A DNA stretch of 10,563 nucleotides. Origin: Armatimonadota bacterium. GTDB lineage: Bacteria > Armatimonadota > SYMT01. The stretch covers positions 1 to 10,563 of the forward strand of contig JAJFMS010000042.1 in assembly GCA_020696885.1 (NCBI GenBank), written 5' to 3'. Within the stretch, counting starts at the first letter, position 1. Each line of letters begins with the position of its first letter. The position numbers and the translations under genes were made by a program. The notes below the pieces were generated by a model, which searched no databases, had not been told where the DNA came from, and saw only the letters and a program-made list of their open reading frames with translations. Below, piece after piece: positions 4,333-10,563 of the stretch.

Positions 4333-6261
4333 GTGTTCCACCTTCTCGCCATCATCATGTTCCTGGCCGCCCTGGTGGCGTGCGGCGGGTACGGATCGTT
4401 TCTCTTGCGCCTCCTGCACGCCGGGGAGAAGCCGTCACCCCTGCGGGTCCCCGTGGCGCTGGCCCTGGGGATGGGAACGCTCGCCTACCTGATCCTTGCG
4501 GCGGGCTTGCTGGGGCACCTCACCCCGGTGGTGCTGGGCGGTCTGGTGCTGTTGGGTTGGGTGCTGGCCGGCGTGGAGGCACGGTCGGCCGGCGAGATCC
4601 AGCTCCCGCACCTTCCGCGGCCGCGCGACCTCGGGCAAGGGACCGCCCTGGCGATCAGCGGGTACCTGGTACTCCTCGCCGGGATGACCCTGCTCTCGGC
4701 GCTGCGCAACCCGGACGGCCTGGATTGGGACAGCCTGAGCTACCACCTGGCGGCGCCGAAGATCTACCTCCAGGAAGGCCGGATCTCGTTCATCCCCTAC
4801 GACTCCCATACCGATTTTCCGTTCACGCTGGAGATGCTCTACACACTGGGGCTCGCGTTCGGCGGGGCGGGAGCGGCGAAGCTGTTCCACTGGGCGGCCG
4901 GCTGGCTGACGGTGGTCTCCATCGGAATCTGGACCTCGCGGCTGGAGGTGGCCGGCTCCCGGCTGCCGGCGTGGGCGGGACCGCTGGCGGCGGCGGTGTT
5001 CGGCAGCATGCCGGTGGTGCTGTGGGAGATGGGCACGGCTTACGTGGACCTCGGGACCGCGCTGTTCCAGTTCCTGGCGCTGGCGGTGCTGATCGATACC
5101 GTGGCGAGCAGTGACGGCGGGCCGGAGGTGCGGCTGGGCGGGGTGGCGCTGGGCGGGGTGCTCTCCGGTTTTGCGCTGGGCACGAAGTATACGGCGCTGC
5201 TCCAGTTCGGCCTGCTGGGGCTGGGGCTGGTCTGGGTGGTGGTTCGCGCCCGGCCGGAAGCCAGGGCGGCCGCCCTCAAGGCGGTGGTGGTCTTCGGCGC
5301 GCTGGGGATCGCGGTGGCGTCCCCCTGGTACATCAAGAACTGGATCTGGGTGCACAACCCGGTCTATCCGTTCTTCTACAGCCTGTTCCCCGGCTCGTAT
5401 AGCTGGACCCGCCAGGCGGAGTTGGCATACGCAACGGAGCAGCGCTCGTTCGGATTGGGCCGCGGTCCCCAGGAGGCGCTCAACGTCTTCTGGAACCTGG
5501 GGCTCCACGGCCGGGCGTTCTACATCAATCTCCGCACGCTGGTGGGGGACAAGCTGGGCAGCCTCGGCCCGGTGTGGGCCGGCCTCCTCCCGCTGCTGTT
5601 CTGGACCCGCGGGCTGGGCTGGCGGTGCGTGGCGCTGCTGGCCTACTCGTTCACCTCAATCGCCGTCTGGTTCCTCATGAGCCAGCAGGTGCGGTATCTG
5701 ATGCCGGTGTTCGCGCCGCTGGCAGTGGTGATGGCCGTGGTGGCGGCCACGCAGACCTCCCGGCTGCTGCGGGGCGCGGCGGGCCTGTTCCTGGCGCTCT
5801 GCCTGGTGATGAACCTTGTCATGCACGCGCCGCTAGCCTTAAACTCGGTCCAGCTACTCACCGGGCAGGTGGACGAACACCAGTACCTGGATGCCTCCAT
5901 GGTCCCGGGCTCGTACCAGGTGGCGGGCTTCGTCAACCAGCTTCCGGAGAACAGCAAGATCGCGCTGTACCAGGAGACGCGGGGCTACTACCTGGACCGG
6001 AATTACTTCTGGGCCAACCCGCTCCAGCACGACCTGATTCCCTACGAGCGCCTGCAGAACTGGGACGGGCTGGCCGGTGAGCTGCGGAAGCACGGCATTA
6101 CCCACGTGCTGATCAACTACAACTTCGCCAAGGGCGTGCAGGCCGAGCAGTGGTACCGCCTCTTGATGGACGGCATCCGTACCGGTAAGTTGGAGGAAGT
6201 ATTCCGTTCGGACGGCGCGGAGCTGGAGCGGAAGGGAGTGATGGTGTACGCGATCCGATGA
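4333..6261 (+). CDS. GT-C fold membrane glycosyltransferase, GT39/ArnT-like
   Basis: This is a polytopic inner-membrane protein of 642 residues from GTG 4333. Enzymes of this fold transfer a sugar from a polyprenyl-phosphate donor on the periplasmic side. The first helix starts at the N-terminus (VFHLLAIIMFLAAL); after three further helices comes the first large periplasmic loop with LDWDSLSYHLAAPKIYLQEG (about 130-149), where the Asp residues match the catalytic Asp position of the family. About ten more helices follow, then a C-terminal soluble region (about 520-642) that opens LLTGQVDEHQYLDASMVPGS and continues with NQLPENSKIALYQETRGYYL, typical of GT39-like proteins. GTG 4333 is preferred because GAGG lies 5 nt upstream and the first helix follows; an alternative GTG at 4207 would add 42 polar residues across two palindromes. 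The stop overlaps the next start (ATGA). Donor and acceptor are unknown. Confidence 0.88.
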   Translation: MFHLLAIIMFLAALVACGGYGSFLLRLLHAGEKPSPLRVPVALALGMGTLAYLILAAGLLGHLTPVVLGGLVLLGWVLAGVEARSAGEIQLPHLPRPRDLGQGTALAISGYLVLLAGMTLLSALRNPDGLDWDSLSYHLAAPKIYLQEGRISFIPYDSHTDFPFTLEMLYTLGLAFGGAGAAKLFHWAAGWLTVVSIGIWTSRLEVAGSRLPAWAGPLAAAVFGSMPVVLWEMGTAYVDLGTALFQFLALAVLIDTVASSDGGPEVRLGGVALGGVLSGFALGTKYTALLQFGLLGLGLVWVVVRARPEARAAALKAVVVFGALGIAVASPWYIKNWIWVHNPVYPFFYSLFPGSYSWTRQAELAYATEQRSFGLGRGPQEALNVFWNLGLHGRAFYINLRTLVGDKLGSLGPVWAGLLPLLFWTRGLGWRCVALLAYSFTSIAVWFLMSQQVRYLMPVFAPLAVVMAVVAATQTSRLLRGAAGLFLALCLVMNLVMHAPLALNSVQLLTGQVDEHQYLDASMVPGSYQVAGFVNQLPENSKIALYQETRGYYLDRNYFWANPLQHDLIPYERLQNWDGLAGELRKHGITHVLINYNFAKGVQAEQWYRLLMDGIRTGKLEEVFRSDGAELERKGVMVYAIR

Positions 6262-7823
6262 GCCGTCGAACCGTCTCCAAATCCCCCAAGCCGTCTCGGA
6301 CCGCTGCGGCCCCTTCCAGCACCGCCGGGCCGGCGAGCGCCTCCGCCTCGTCCGTGCGTCGCTTCGGGCTGCCGGACTGGCGCCTGGTCTTGATCCTGCT
6401 CCTCAGCGGCCTCATCGCCTTCGCGTTCGCGCGGGCCACACCGCAGGGCGCCAATCCGGATGAGGGGCCGCACCGGGAGTACATCAAGCGGTTGGTGACG
6501 GAGCGCCGGCTGCCCGCGCTGGATCTGGAGCAGCGGCGCCGCCTGGGCCACGCGGATCCGAACTACGAGGCGCACCAGCCGCCGCTCTACTACGTGCTCG
6601 CCGCTCCGTTCTATGCGGCCGGTAACACGGCTGGGGGTGAATACGGCGGCGAGCAGGCGGCGCGCTTTTTCACCGTGCTGATCGGCCTGGCGGGTGTTGC
6701 GATGGTGTGGCTGCTGGCCAGGGAGCTCGCGCCGGACCGGCCCGGGCTCTGGGTCGCCGCAACCTCTGTGGCCGCCTTCCTCCCTGGGCGGCTGGCCGTA
6801 ACGGCTGCGGTGAGCAACGATGCCCTGACGGAGGCGGCGGGGACGCTGACCCTGCTGCTGATCGTGCGGGCGCTCAAGGGGCCGTGGGCCCGTAAGCAGT
6901 GGATCTGGCTCGGCGCCGCGCTGGGGTTGTCCCTCCTGTGCAAGCAGAGCGCGGTGCTGCTGCTGCCGATCGCGTTCCTCGCGATCCTCTTCGCGGCGAA
7001 GCTCGCCGTGCTCCGGGAACTGCCGGACGCGGAGCCGGCGGAGCAGGAGCGGGAGACCACCGGGCTGCTGCTGCGATCCGGCGGCGTAATCACCGCCGCG
7101 CTGGTGGTGTGCGCCGGGTGGTGGTTCGTGCGCAACCTGGTGCTGTACGGCGATCCGCTGGCGCAGAAGCTGTTCAACCTCTACTTTGCGGATACGTACC
7201 GCTGGGAAGGGTTCCGCGCGGCAGGGTTTACCTTCCAGGAGTACCTGTCGAAGCGGGTGCTTCCCACGGCGTTCCTCTCGTTCTGGGGCTGGTTCGGGAA
7301 CCTGACGCCGGAGCACTCGGACCTGGCGCTGGGCGCCTACGGCTTTGGACCGCCGCGGCAATGGGGTTACCCGCCGCGCTCCTGGCTCATGCCGATCCTC
7401 TGGTGCGTGGTTCTGTTCGCCGGTGCGGGAGCCGGGGTGTACGCTCTCCGACGGAAGCTTAGCCGCGGCACGACGGAGCCCGGCGCCGAAAGGAACCCCG
7501 GAGTGCCGTTTGGGGTCGGAATGATAGCGCTCCACGCGGTGTTCGTGCTGGGCGCGTTCCTGAACTTCAACGCCACCTACTTCCAGGCGCAGGGGCGGTA
7601 CCTGTTCCCGGCTATCGGAGCGATTGCGCTGGGGCTGGCCGCCGGCTGCCTGGAGTGGGTGCGCGGCGCGGCGTTCGCCAGCGCGCCGGGGGATCCCCGG
7701 AAAGGCAGCGCCCGGGCCAGGACCTGGGAAGCCGCCGCGGGTTGGGGAATTGGGGCGGCGATGTTGGCTTTAGCCGCCTATGCTTATTTTGGCGTCCTCG
7801 TGCCCGGTTTCTCGCATTCATAA
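6258..7823 (+). CDS. DUF2142-like GT-C membrane protein, probable glycosyltransferase
   Basis: This is a 521-residue polytopic membrane protein starting within the previous gene's stop (ATGA overlap at 6258-6261), so the two are translationally coupled. Residues 1-40 are a disordered Ser/Ala/Pro/Lys-rich cytoplasmic leader, followed by a first helix (about 42-60). The first periplasmic loop holds ANPDEGPHREY (65-75), with the Asp-Glu pair and His expected for GT-C active sites, then YEAHQPPLYYVLAAPFY (103-119), very typical of DUF2142 and related proteins. Later landmarks are GWWFVRNLVLYGDP, a long loop with FWGWFGNLTP, and YFQAQGRYLFPA (about 441-452), the conserved Arg-Tyr-Pro segment of the family. 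The likely role is transfer of a sugar from a lipid-phosphate donor onto a glycolipid or other envelope acceptor. The family is well supported; enzymatic function has not been shown for DUF2142 in general. Confidence 0.9.
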   Translation: MSRRTVSKSPKPSRTAAAPSSTAGPASASASSVRRFGLPDWRLVLILLLSGLIAFAFARATPQGANPDEGPHREYIKRLVTERRLPALDLEQRRRLGHADPNYEAHQPPLYYVLAAPFYAAGNTAGGEYGGEQAARFFTVLIGLAGVAMVWLLARELAPDRPGLWVAATSVAAFLPGRLAVTAAVSNDALTEAAGTLTLLLIVRALKGPWARKQWIWLGAALGLSLLCKQSAVLLLPIAFLAILFAAKLAVLRELPDAEPAEQERETTGLLLRSGGVITAALVVCAGWWFVRNLVLYGDPLAQKLFNLYFADTYRWEGFRAAGFTFQEYLSKRVLPTAFLSFWGWFGNLTPEHSDLALGAYGFGPPRQWGYPPRSWLMPILWCVVLFAGAGAGVYALRRKLSRGTTEPGAERNPGVPFGVGMIALHAVFVLGAFLNFNATYFQAQGRYLFPAIGAIALGLAAGCLEWVRGAAFASAPGDPRKGSARARTWEAAAGWGIGAAMLALAAYAYFGVLVPGFSHS

Positions 7824-7826
7824 TCT

Positions 7827-8570
7827 ATGGATACACAGTCTGGGCTCGCAGCCGCCCCCGTATCACCACCGGCAGCTACCGGCTCCGCCCCGCGGCGCCT
7901 GAAGCTGTCCGTCGTGATTCCGGTGTACAACGAGCGAGATACAATCCAGGAAGCCTTGCGCCGGGTGCGCGCCCTGGATGTGGATCTGGAGCTGGTGGTG
8001 GTGGATGATGCGTCTACGGACGGCACCATCGCGATCCTGGAAGCCGAGCCGGACCTGGTGCTGCTGAAGCATCCGAAGAACGCCGGGAAAGGGATGGCGA
8101 TCCGCACCGCCCTGGCGAACGTAACCGGTGACGTGGTGGCGATCCAGGACGCGGACCTGGAATACGATCCGACCGACTTACTGCGGTTGATGGAGCCGAT
8201 TGCGCGTGGAGAGTCCCGGGTAGTTTACGGGTCTCGGTTTATGAACGGCCGGCCGCCGATGGCGCTGCCGAACTACGTGTGCAACCGCCTGCTGGCCTGG
8301 ACGGCGAACCTGCTCTACGGGGGACGCCTGACGGATGAAGCCACCTGTTATAAGGTGTTCGACGCATCGCTGATCCGGTCCATCCGGCTCGATTGCCGGC
8401 GTTTCGAGTTTTGTCCCGAGGTCACGGCGAAGGTGAGAAAGCGCGGAGAGCGCATCCTCGAGCTGCCGATCTCATACGCGCCCCGGTCTTACGACTCGGG
8501 TAAGAAAATCCGGTGGTGGGACGGAGTTACAGCCCTTTGGACACTCGTCAGATACCGCTTCCACGATTAG
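7827..8570 (+). CDS. family 2 glycosyltransferase, polyprenyl-phosphate sugar synthase (DPM1)-like
   Basis: This 247-residue cytoplasmic GT-A enzyme likely moves a sugar from a nucleotide donor onto polyprenyl phosphate. After about 25 low-complexity residues the fold begins at LSVVIPVYNERDTI (27-40); VVVDDASTDGT (57-67) binds the nucleotide, NAGKGMAI (85-92) is the conserved loop, and QDADLEYDP (107-115) carries the metal-binding Asp-x-Asp. RFEFCPEVTAKVRKRG (192-207) and ISYAPRSYDSGKKI (215-228) match DPM1-like enzymes. It lacks a C-terminal membrane anchor, as do single-domain DPM1 proteins. It starts 3 nt after the preceding stop with no clear Shine-Dalgarno, so it probably depends on translation of the upstream gene. 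With two GT-C proteins directly upstream, it is the natural source of their lipid-linked donor. That link, and the identity of the sugar, is inference; a dedicated undecaprenyl-phosphate sugar transferase of ArnC type is an alternative. Confidence 0.92.
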   Translation: MDTQSGLAAAPVSPPAATGSAPRRLKLSVVIPVYNERDTIQEALRRVRALDVDLELVVVDDASTDGTIAILEAEPDLVLLKHPKNAGKGMAIRTALANVTGDVVAIQDADLEYDPTDLLRLMEPIARGESRVVYGSRFMNGRPPMALPNYVCNRLLAWTANLLYGGRLTDEATCYKVFDASLIRSIRLDCRRFEFCPEVTAKVRKRGERILELPISYAPRSYDSGKKIRWWDGVTALWTLVRYRFHD

Positions 8571-9358
8571 CCGCCTGCTGCCTGCTCCTCGCCGCCGGCG
8601 CGTTTTCCGCGTCCGGTTGCCGCTCTCGCTCGGCGATGGTGCGGGAAGGCCTCAAGAAGCAGGTGAGCAAGGAGCTGGAGAAGGCGAAGCGGGACCCCGC
8701 GCTCAGCCGCATCCAGGTCTCCGGCGACAAGAACACGTTCGTCGTCAGCGACACCGACGGCCGCCCCCTGATCGAGGCCAAGGTTGACCGCATCGACGGC
8801 GCCATGCGGCCGGACCAGGGCATCCAGGGCCCGGTGCAGATGCGCAAAGCCAAGTGTCGCCTCTACCAGAAGGGGAAGCCGCAGATGGACCTGGTGGCCC
8901 CCGAGGCGACGTGGGACGGGAAGCAGTTGGTGGCCGGGAAGACCGCGCACGGCACCACCACCGACGGTGCGATGGTGCTGGATGCGCAGAAGGCGGTCTG
9001 GACCGCCGACAATGGCATCCTGATGCTCGACGGCGCCAACGTGCAGTCCCTGGAGAAGGGGAAGACCACCTTTACGGCCGATGCCCCGAAGGCGGAAGTC
9101 AACGGGAACATCATCACGATGCCGGCGGGAGGCATTGGCCGCAACCCGGAAGGCCAGCGGCTGAAGGCAGACCACGTCCGCTGGTTCCGCGATACTCGGA
9201 AGCTCCAGGCCGAAGGACACGTGGTGGTTTCCGAGCCTGGAACCCAGGTGACCGGTCACCGTTTGGTGGCCGATACCCGATTGAAGAAGGGGAAGTTCTC
9301 CGGAGGGGCGCGAATTCAGGCGCGGTCCGGGAAGCTTCCCTTTGCAAAAGCGCAATAG
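8537..9358 (+). CDS. lptC: LptC-like periplasmic lipid-export protein, probable lipoprotein
   Basis: LptC connects the LptBFG transporter in the inner membrane to the periplasmic LptA bridge during LPS export. From TTG 8537 this reads 273 residues: MDTRQIPLPRLAACCLLLAA, then the Cys of FSASGC at residue 28, which looks like a signal peptide ending in a loose lipobox. A charged helix (KKQVSKELEKAKRD) precedes a long beta-rich OstA-like region with repeated 'KA..VRW/ATW/AVW' strands, for example DLVAPEATWDGKQLVAG, MVLDAQKAVWTADNG and RLKADHVRWFRDTRKLQAEG. E. coli LptC is about 190 residues, so this one is longer. The start is uncertain: TTG 8537 has GGAG 10 nt upstream and gives a compact signal peptide, whereas GTG 8513 or 8516 would add 8 or 7 residues. 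All options overlap the preceding gene's end, indicating coupling. lptA follows 59 bp downstream. Confidence 0.8.
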   Translation: MDTRQIPLPRLAACCLLLAAGAFSASGCRSRSAMVREGLKKQVSKELEKAKRDPALSRIQVSGDKNTFVVSDTDGRPLIEAKVDRIDGAMRPDQGIQGPVQMRKAKCRLYQKGKPQMDLVAPEATWDGKQLVAGKTAHGTTTDGAMVLDAQKAVWTADNGILMLDGANVQSLEKGKTTFTADAPKAEVNGNIITMPAGGIGRNPEGQRLKADHVRWFRDTRKLQAEGHVVVSEPGTQVTGHRLVADTRLKKGKFSGGARIQARSGKLPFAKAQ

Positions 9359-9417
9359 CCGGCGTCGGCCGGCCGGCATTTGAGTCATCACCCCATCAGA
9401 AATCGCGAGATCATCTT

Positions 9418-10548
9418 ATGTCCCGCCAATCGCCTATTACCCATTGCCTCCTGATCGCCGGCATCGTGGGCGCCGCCGGCTCCGGCGCGCTGCTCACTTC
9501 CCGGGCCTACGCCCAGGCTAAGGGCGCCGCGCCGAAGAGCGCTCCGGCCAAGCCCGCCAAGGCAGCGGCCCCCGCGGAGCCCCAGAAGCTGCAGTTCGGC
9601 GATACCGTCATCACCTGCGACCAGCTCGAGTACGACCTGGAGAAGAAGCAATACGTCTTCACCAGCCCCAGCAAGGTGGAGCTGGTCTCCGGCAACAGCC
9701 GGATGACCGCGCCGAAGATGACGGTGAAGCTCTCTCCGGATAATGAGCTCGCCTCGGCCCGGTGCGAAGGCGGTGTCTGGATCGAGAAGAAGGACCCGGA
9801 AGCCGGTACGGTGATGACCGCCGATTCCAAGGAGCTCGACTACTTCGAGATCGAGCAGAAGGCGAACCTGGAAGGCGACGTGATCCTGCGCCAGGACTCC
9901 CCGCGGCTGGCCAAACCGATGGTGGTGACCGGAAACCGCGTGGAGATGGACCTGAAGGCGAAGAAGAACGTGATCCACCGCGGCCCGGCTGCCCAGGCCC
10001 GGGCACAGGTGCAGCCGAAGGGCAAAGAAGGTCAGCCGCCCGCCGAATCGGTGGACCTCGTGGCGGACCGCATCGACGTGAACAGCGAGACGCAGGAGTA
10101 CGTGGCCACCGGCAAGCCGGTGATGATCCGCCCCTCCACCCGCCTCCAGGCGAAGCGCCTGCGGTTTACCGTGGACCCGAAGGCTAACGACGTCACCGTG
10201 GCTTACGCGGACGGTGACGTGACGTTCGACAACAAGAATGCCAAGGGCTCCACGCTCCACGCGACGGCGGACGACGGGACCTACAACAAGGAGATCAGCG
10301 AGGTCAAGCTGATCGGGAACGTCCACGCCGAGACCAAAGAGCCGGACGCCGAGAAACCGACCATCTACGAGTGCGGCGAGTTTTTCTACAATACGACGAC
10401 CGGCTATCAAAGAATGTCGAAGAACGTCAAGGTGATCCTACCGGAGAAGCCGAAGCCGAAGACCGACGATCCCAAGGGGACCAAGCCGGCCACCGAGAAG
10501 CCCGGTGGCGATAAGGCCGCGTCCGAGAAGAGCAACGACAAGAAGTGA
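9418..10548 (+). CDS. lptA: LptA/OstA-like periplasmic protein with two OstA regions
   Basis: LptA molecules form the periplasmic bridge that passes LPS from LptC to LptD. The ATG at 9418 gives 376 residues, about twice the usual 180. Residues 1-32 form a signal peptide (ITHCLLIAGIVGAAGSGALL, cleavage likely after AYA at 30-32), followed by an Ala/Pro/Lys linker to about 55. Two beta-jellyroll-like OstA regions follow. The first (about 58-187) opens FGDTVITCDQLEYDLEKKQY and includes LDYFEIEQKANLEGDVILRQ; the second (about 211-340) includes DLVADRIDVNSETQEYVATG and TADDGTYNKEISEVKLIGNV. A highly charged Lys/Glu/Pro/Asp tail (343-376) ends the protein. The Shine-Dalgarno is weak (GAGA 7 nt upstream). 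The frame is open upstream into lptC, but the signal peptide fixes the start. The lptC-lptA order is the usual one; lptB may follow past the right edge. Family assignment is good; whether it replaces a classical LptA is inference. Confidence 0.86.
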   Translation: MSRQSPITHCLLIAGIVGAAGSGALLTSRAYAQAKGAAPKSAPAKPAKAAAPAEPQKLQFGDTVITCDQLEYDLEKKQYVFTSPSKVELVSGNSRMTAPKMTVKLSPDNELASARCEGGVWIEKKDPEAGTVMTADSKELDYFEIEQKANLEGDVILRQDSPRLAKPMVVTGNRVEMDLKAKKNVIHRGPAAQARAQVQPKGKEGQPPAESVDLVADRIDVNSETQEYVATGKPVMIRPSTRLQAKRLRFTVDPKANDVTVAYADGDVTFDNKNAKGSTLHATADDGTYNKEISEVKLIGNVHAETKEPDAEKPTIYECGEFFYNTTTGYQRMSKNVKVILPEKPKPKTDDPKGTKPATEKPGGDKAASEKSNDKK

Positions 10549-10563
10549 GCACCTTCATCCGCA

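Noticed and set aside
4435..7535. Long minus-strand open frames opposite the two GT-C genes
   Set aside because: They are Arg/Gln/His/Pro-rich and lack domains; they mirror the strong third-position GC bias of the plus-strand genes.
8854..9417. N-terminal extension of lptA upstream of ATG 9418
   Set aside because: It would overlap most of lptC in another frame with a low-complexity product, while ATG 9418 opens on a clean signal peptide.

Overview
The window reads as ordinary high-GC chromosome from a Gram-negative (diderm) bacterium. The LptC- and LptA-like export proteins at the right end imply an outer membrane with lipopolysaccharide or a similar glycolipid. The gene set and codon style would suit a deep-branching, high-GC phylum such as Gemmatimonadota or Armatimonadota. 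That placement is an impression from gene content, not a result. I see no tRNA, rRNA, CRISPR array, insertion sequence, phage gene or attachment site.

Left half, all on the minus strand (read right to left): a two-domain DUF3592-type membrane protein (3265-4134); a 353-bp intergenic stretch with palindromes and a promoter-like site; a small hypothetical protein (2558-2911, GTG start); an RRM RNA-binding protein with a long Gly/Tyr and RGG tail (1882-2478); infC for translation initiation factor IF-3 (1071-1607), which most likely starts at the rare codon ATC; a four-helix membrane protein (402-845); and, directly abutting it, the first 133 codons of a YbjT/NmrA-like NAD(P)-binding oxidoreductase that runs off the left edge. 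Strong hairpins lie between these genes, but none carries a clear U-tract. infC looks like its own transcription unit and is not followed by rpmI-rplT.

Right half, all on the plus strand: a tightly packed run of five envelope genes, a GT39-like GT-C glycosyltransferase (4333-6261), a DUF2142-like GT-C membrane protein (6258-7823), a DPM1-like family 2 glycosyltransferase (7827-8570), an LptC-like lipoprotein (8537-9358) and a long LptA/OstA-like periplasmic protein (9418-10548). The first four overlap or are 3 nt apart. A plausible reading is that the GT2 enzyme loads a sugar onto a polyprenyl phosphate, the two GT-C proteins transfer sugars on the periplasmic side, and LptC/LptA help carry the finished glycolipid to the outer membrane; lptB may lie just beyond the right edge. 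The 198-bp divergent spacer before this operon holds a 16-bp perfect alternating purine-pyrimidine palindrome and a 17-bp interrupted palindrome.

I did not find a clearly undescribed system. The points most worth a second look are the infC ATC start with its structured leader, the glycosylation-plus-Lpt operon, the duplicated OstA module in LptA, and the palindromes upstream of the glycosyltransferase operon.
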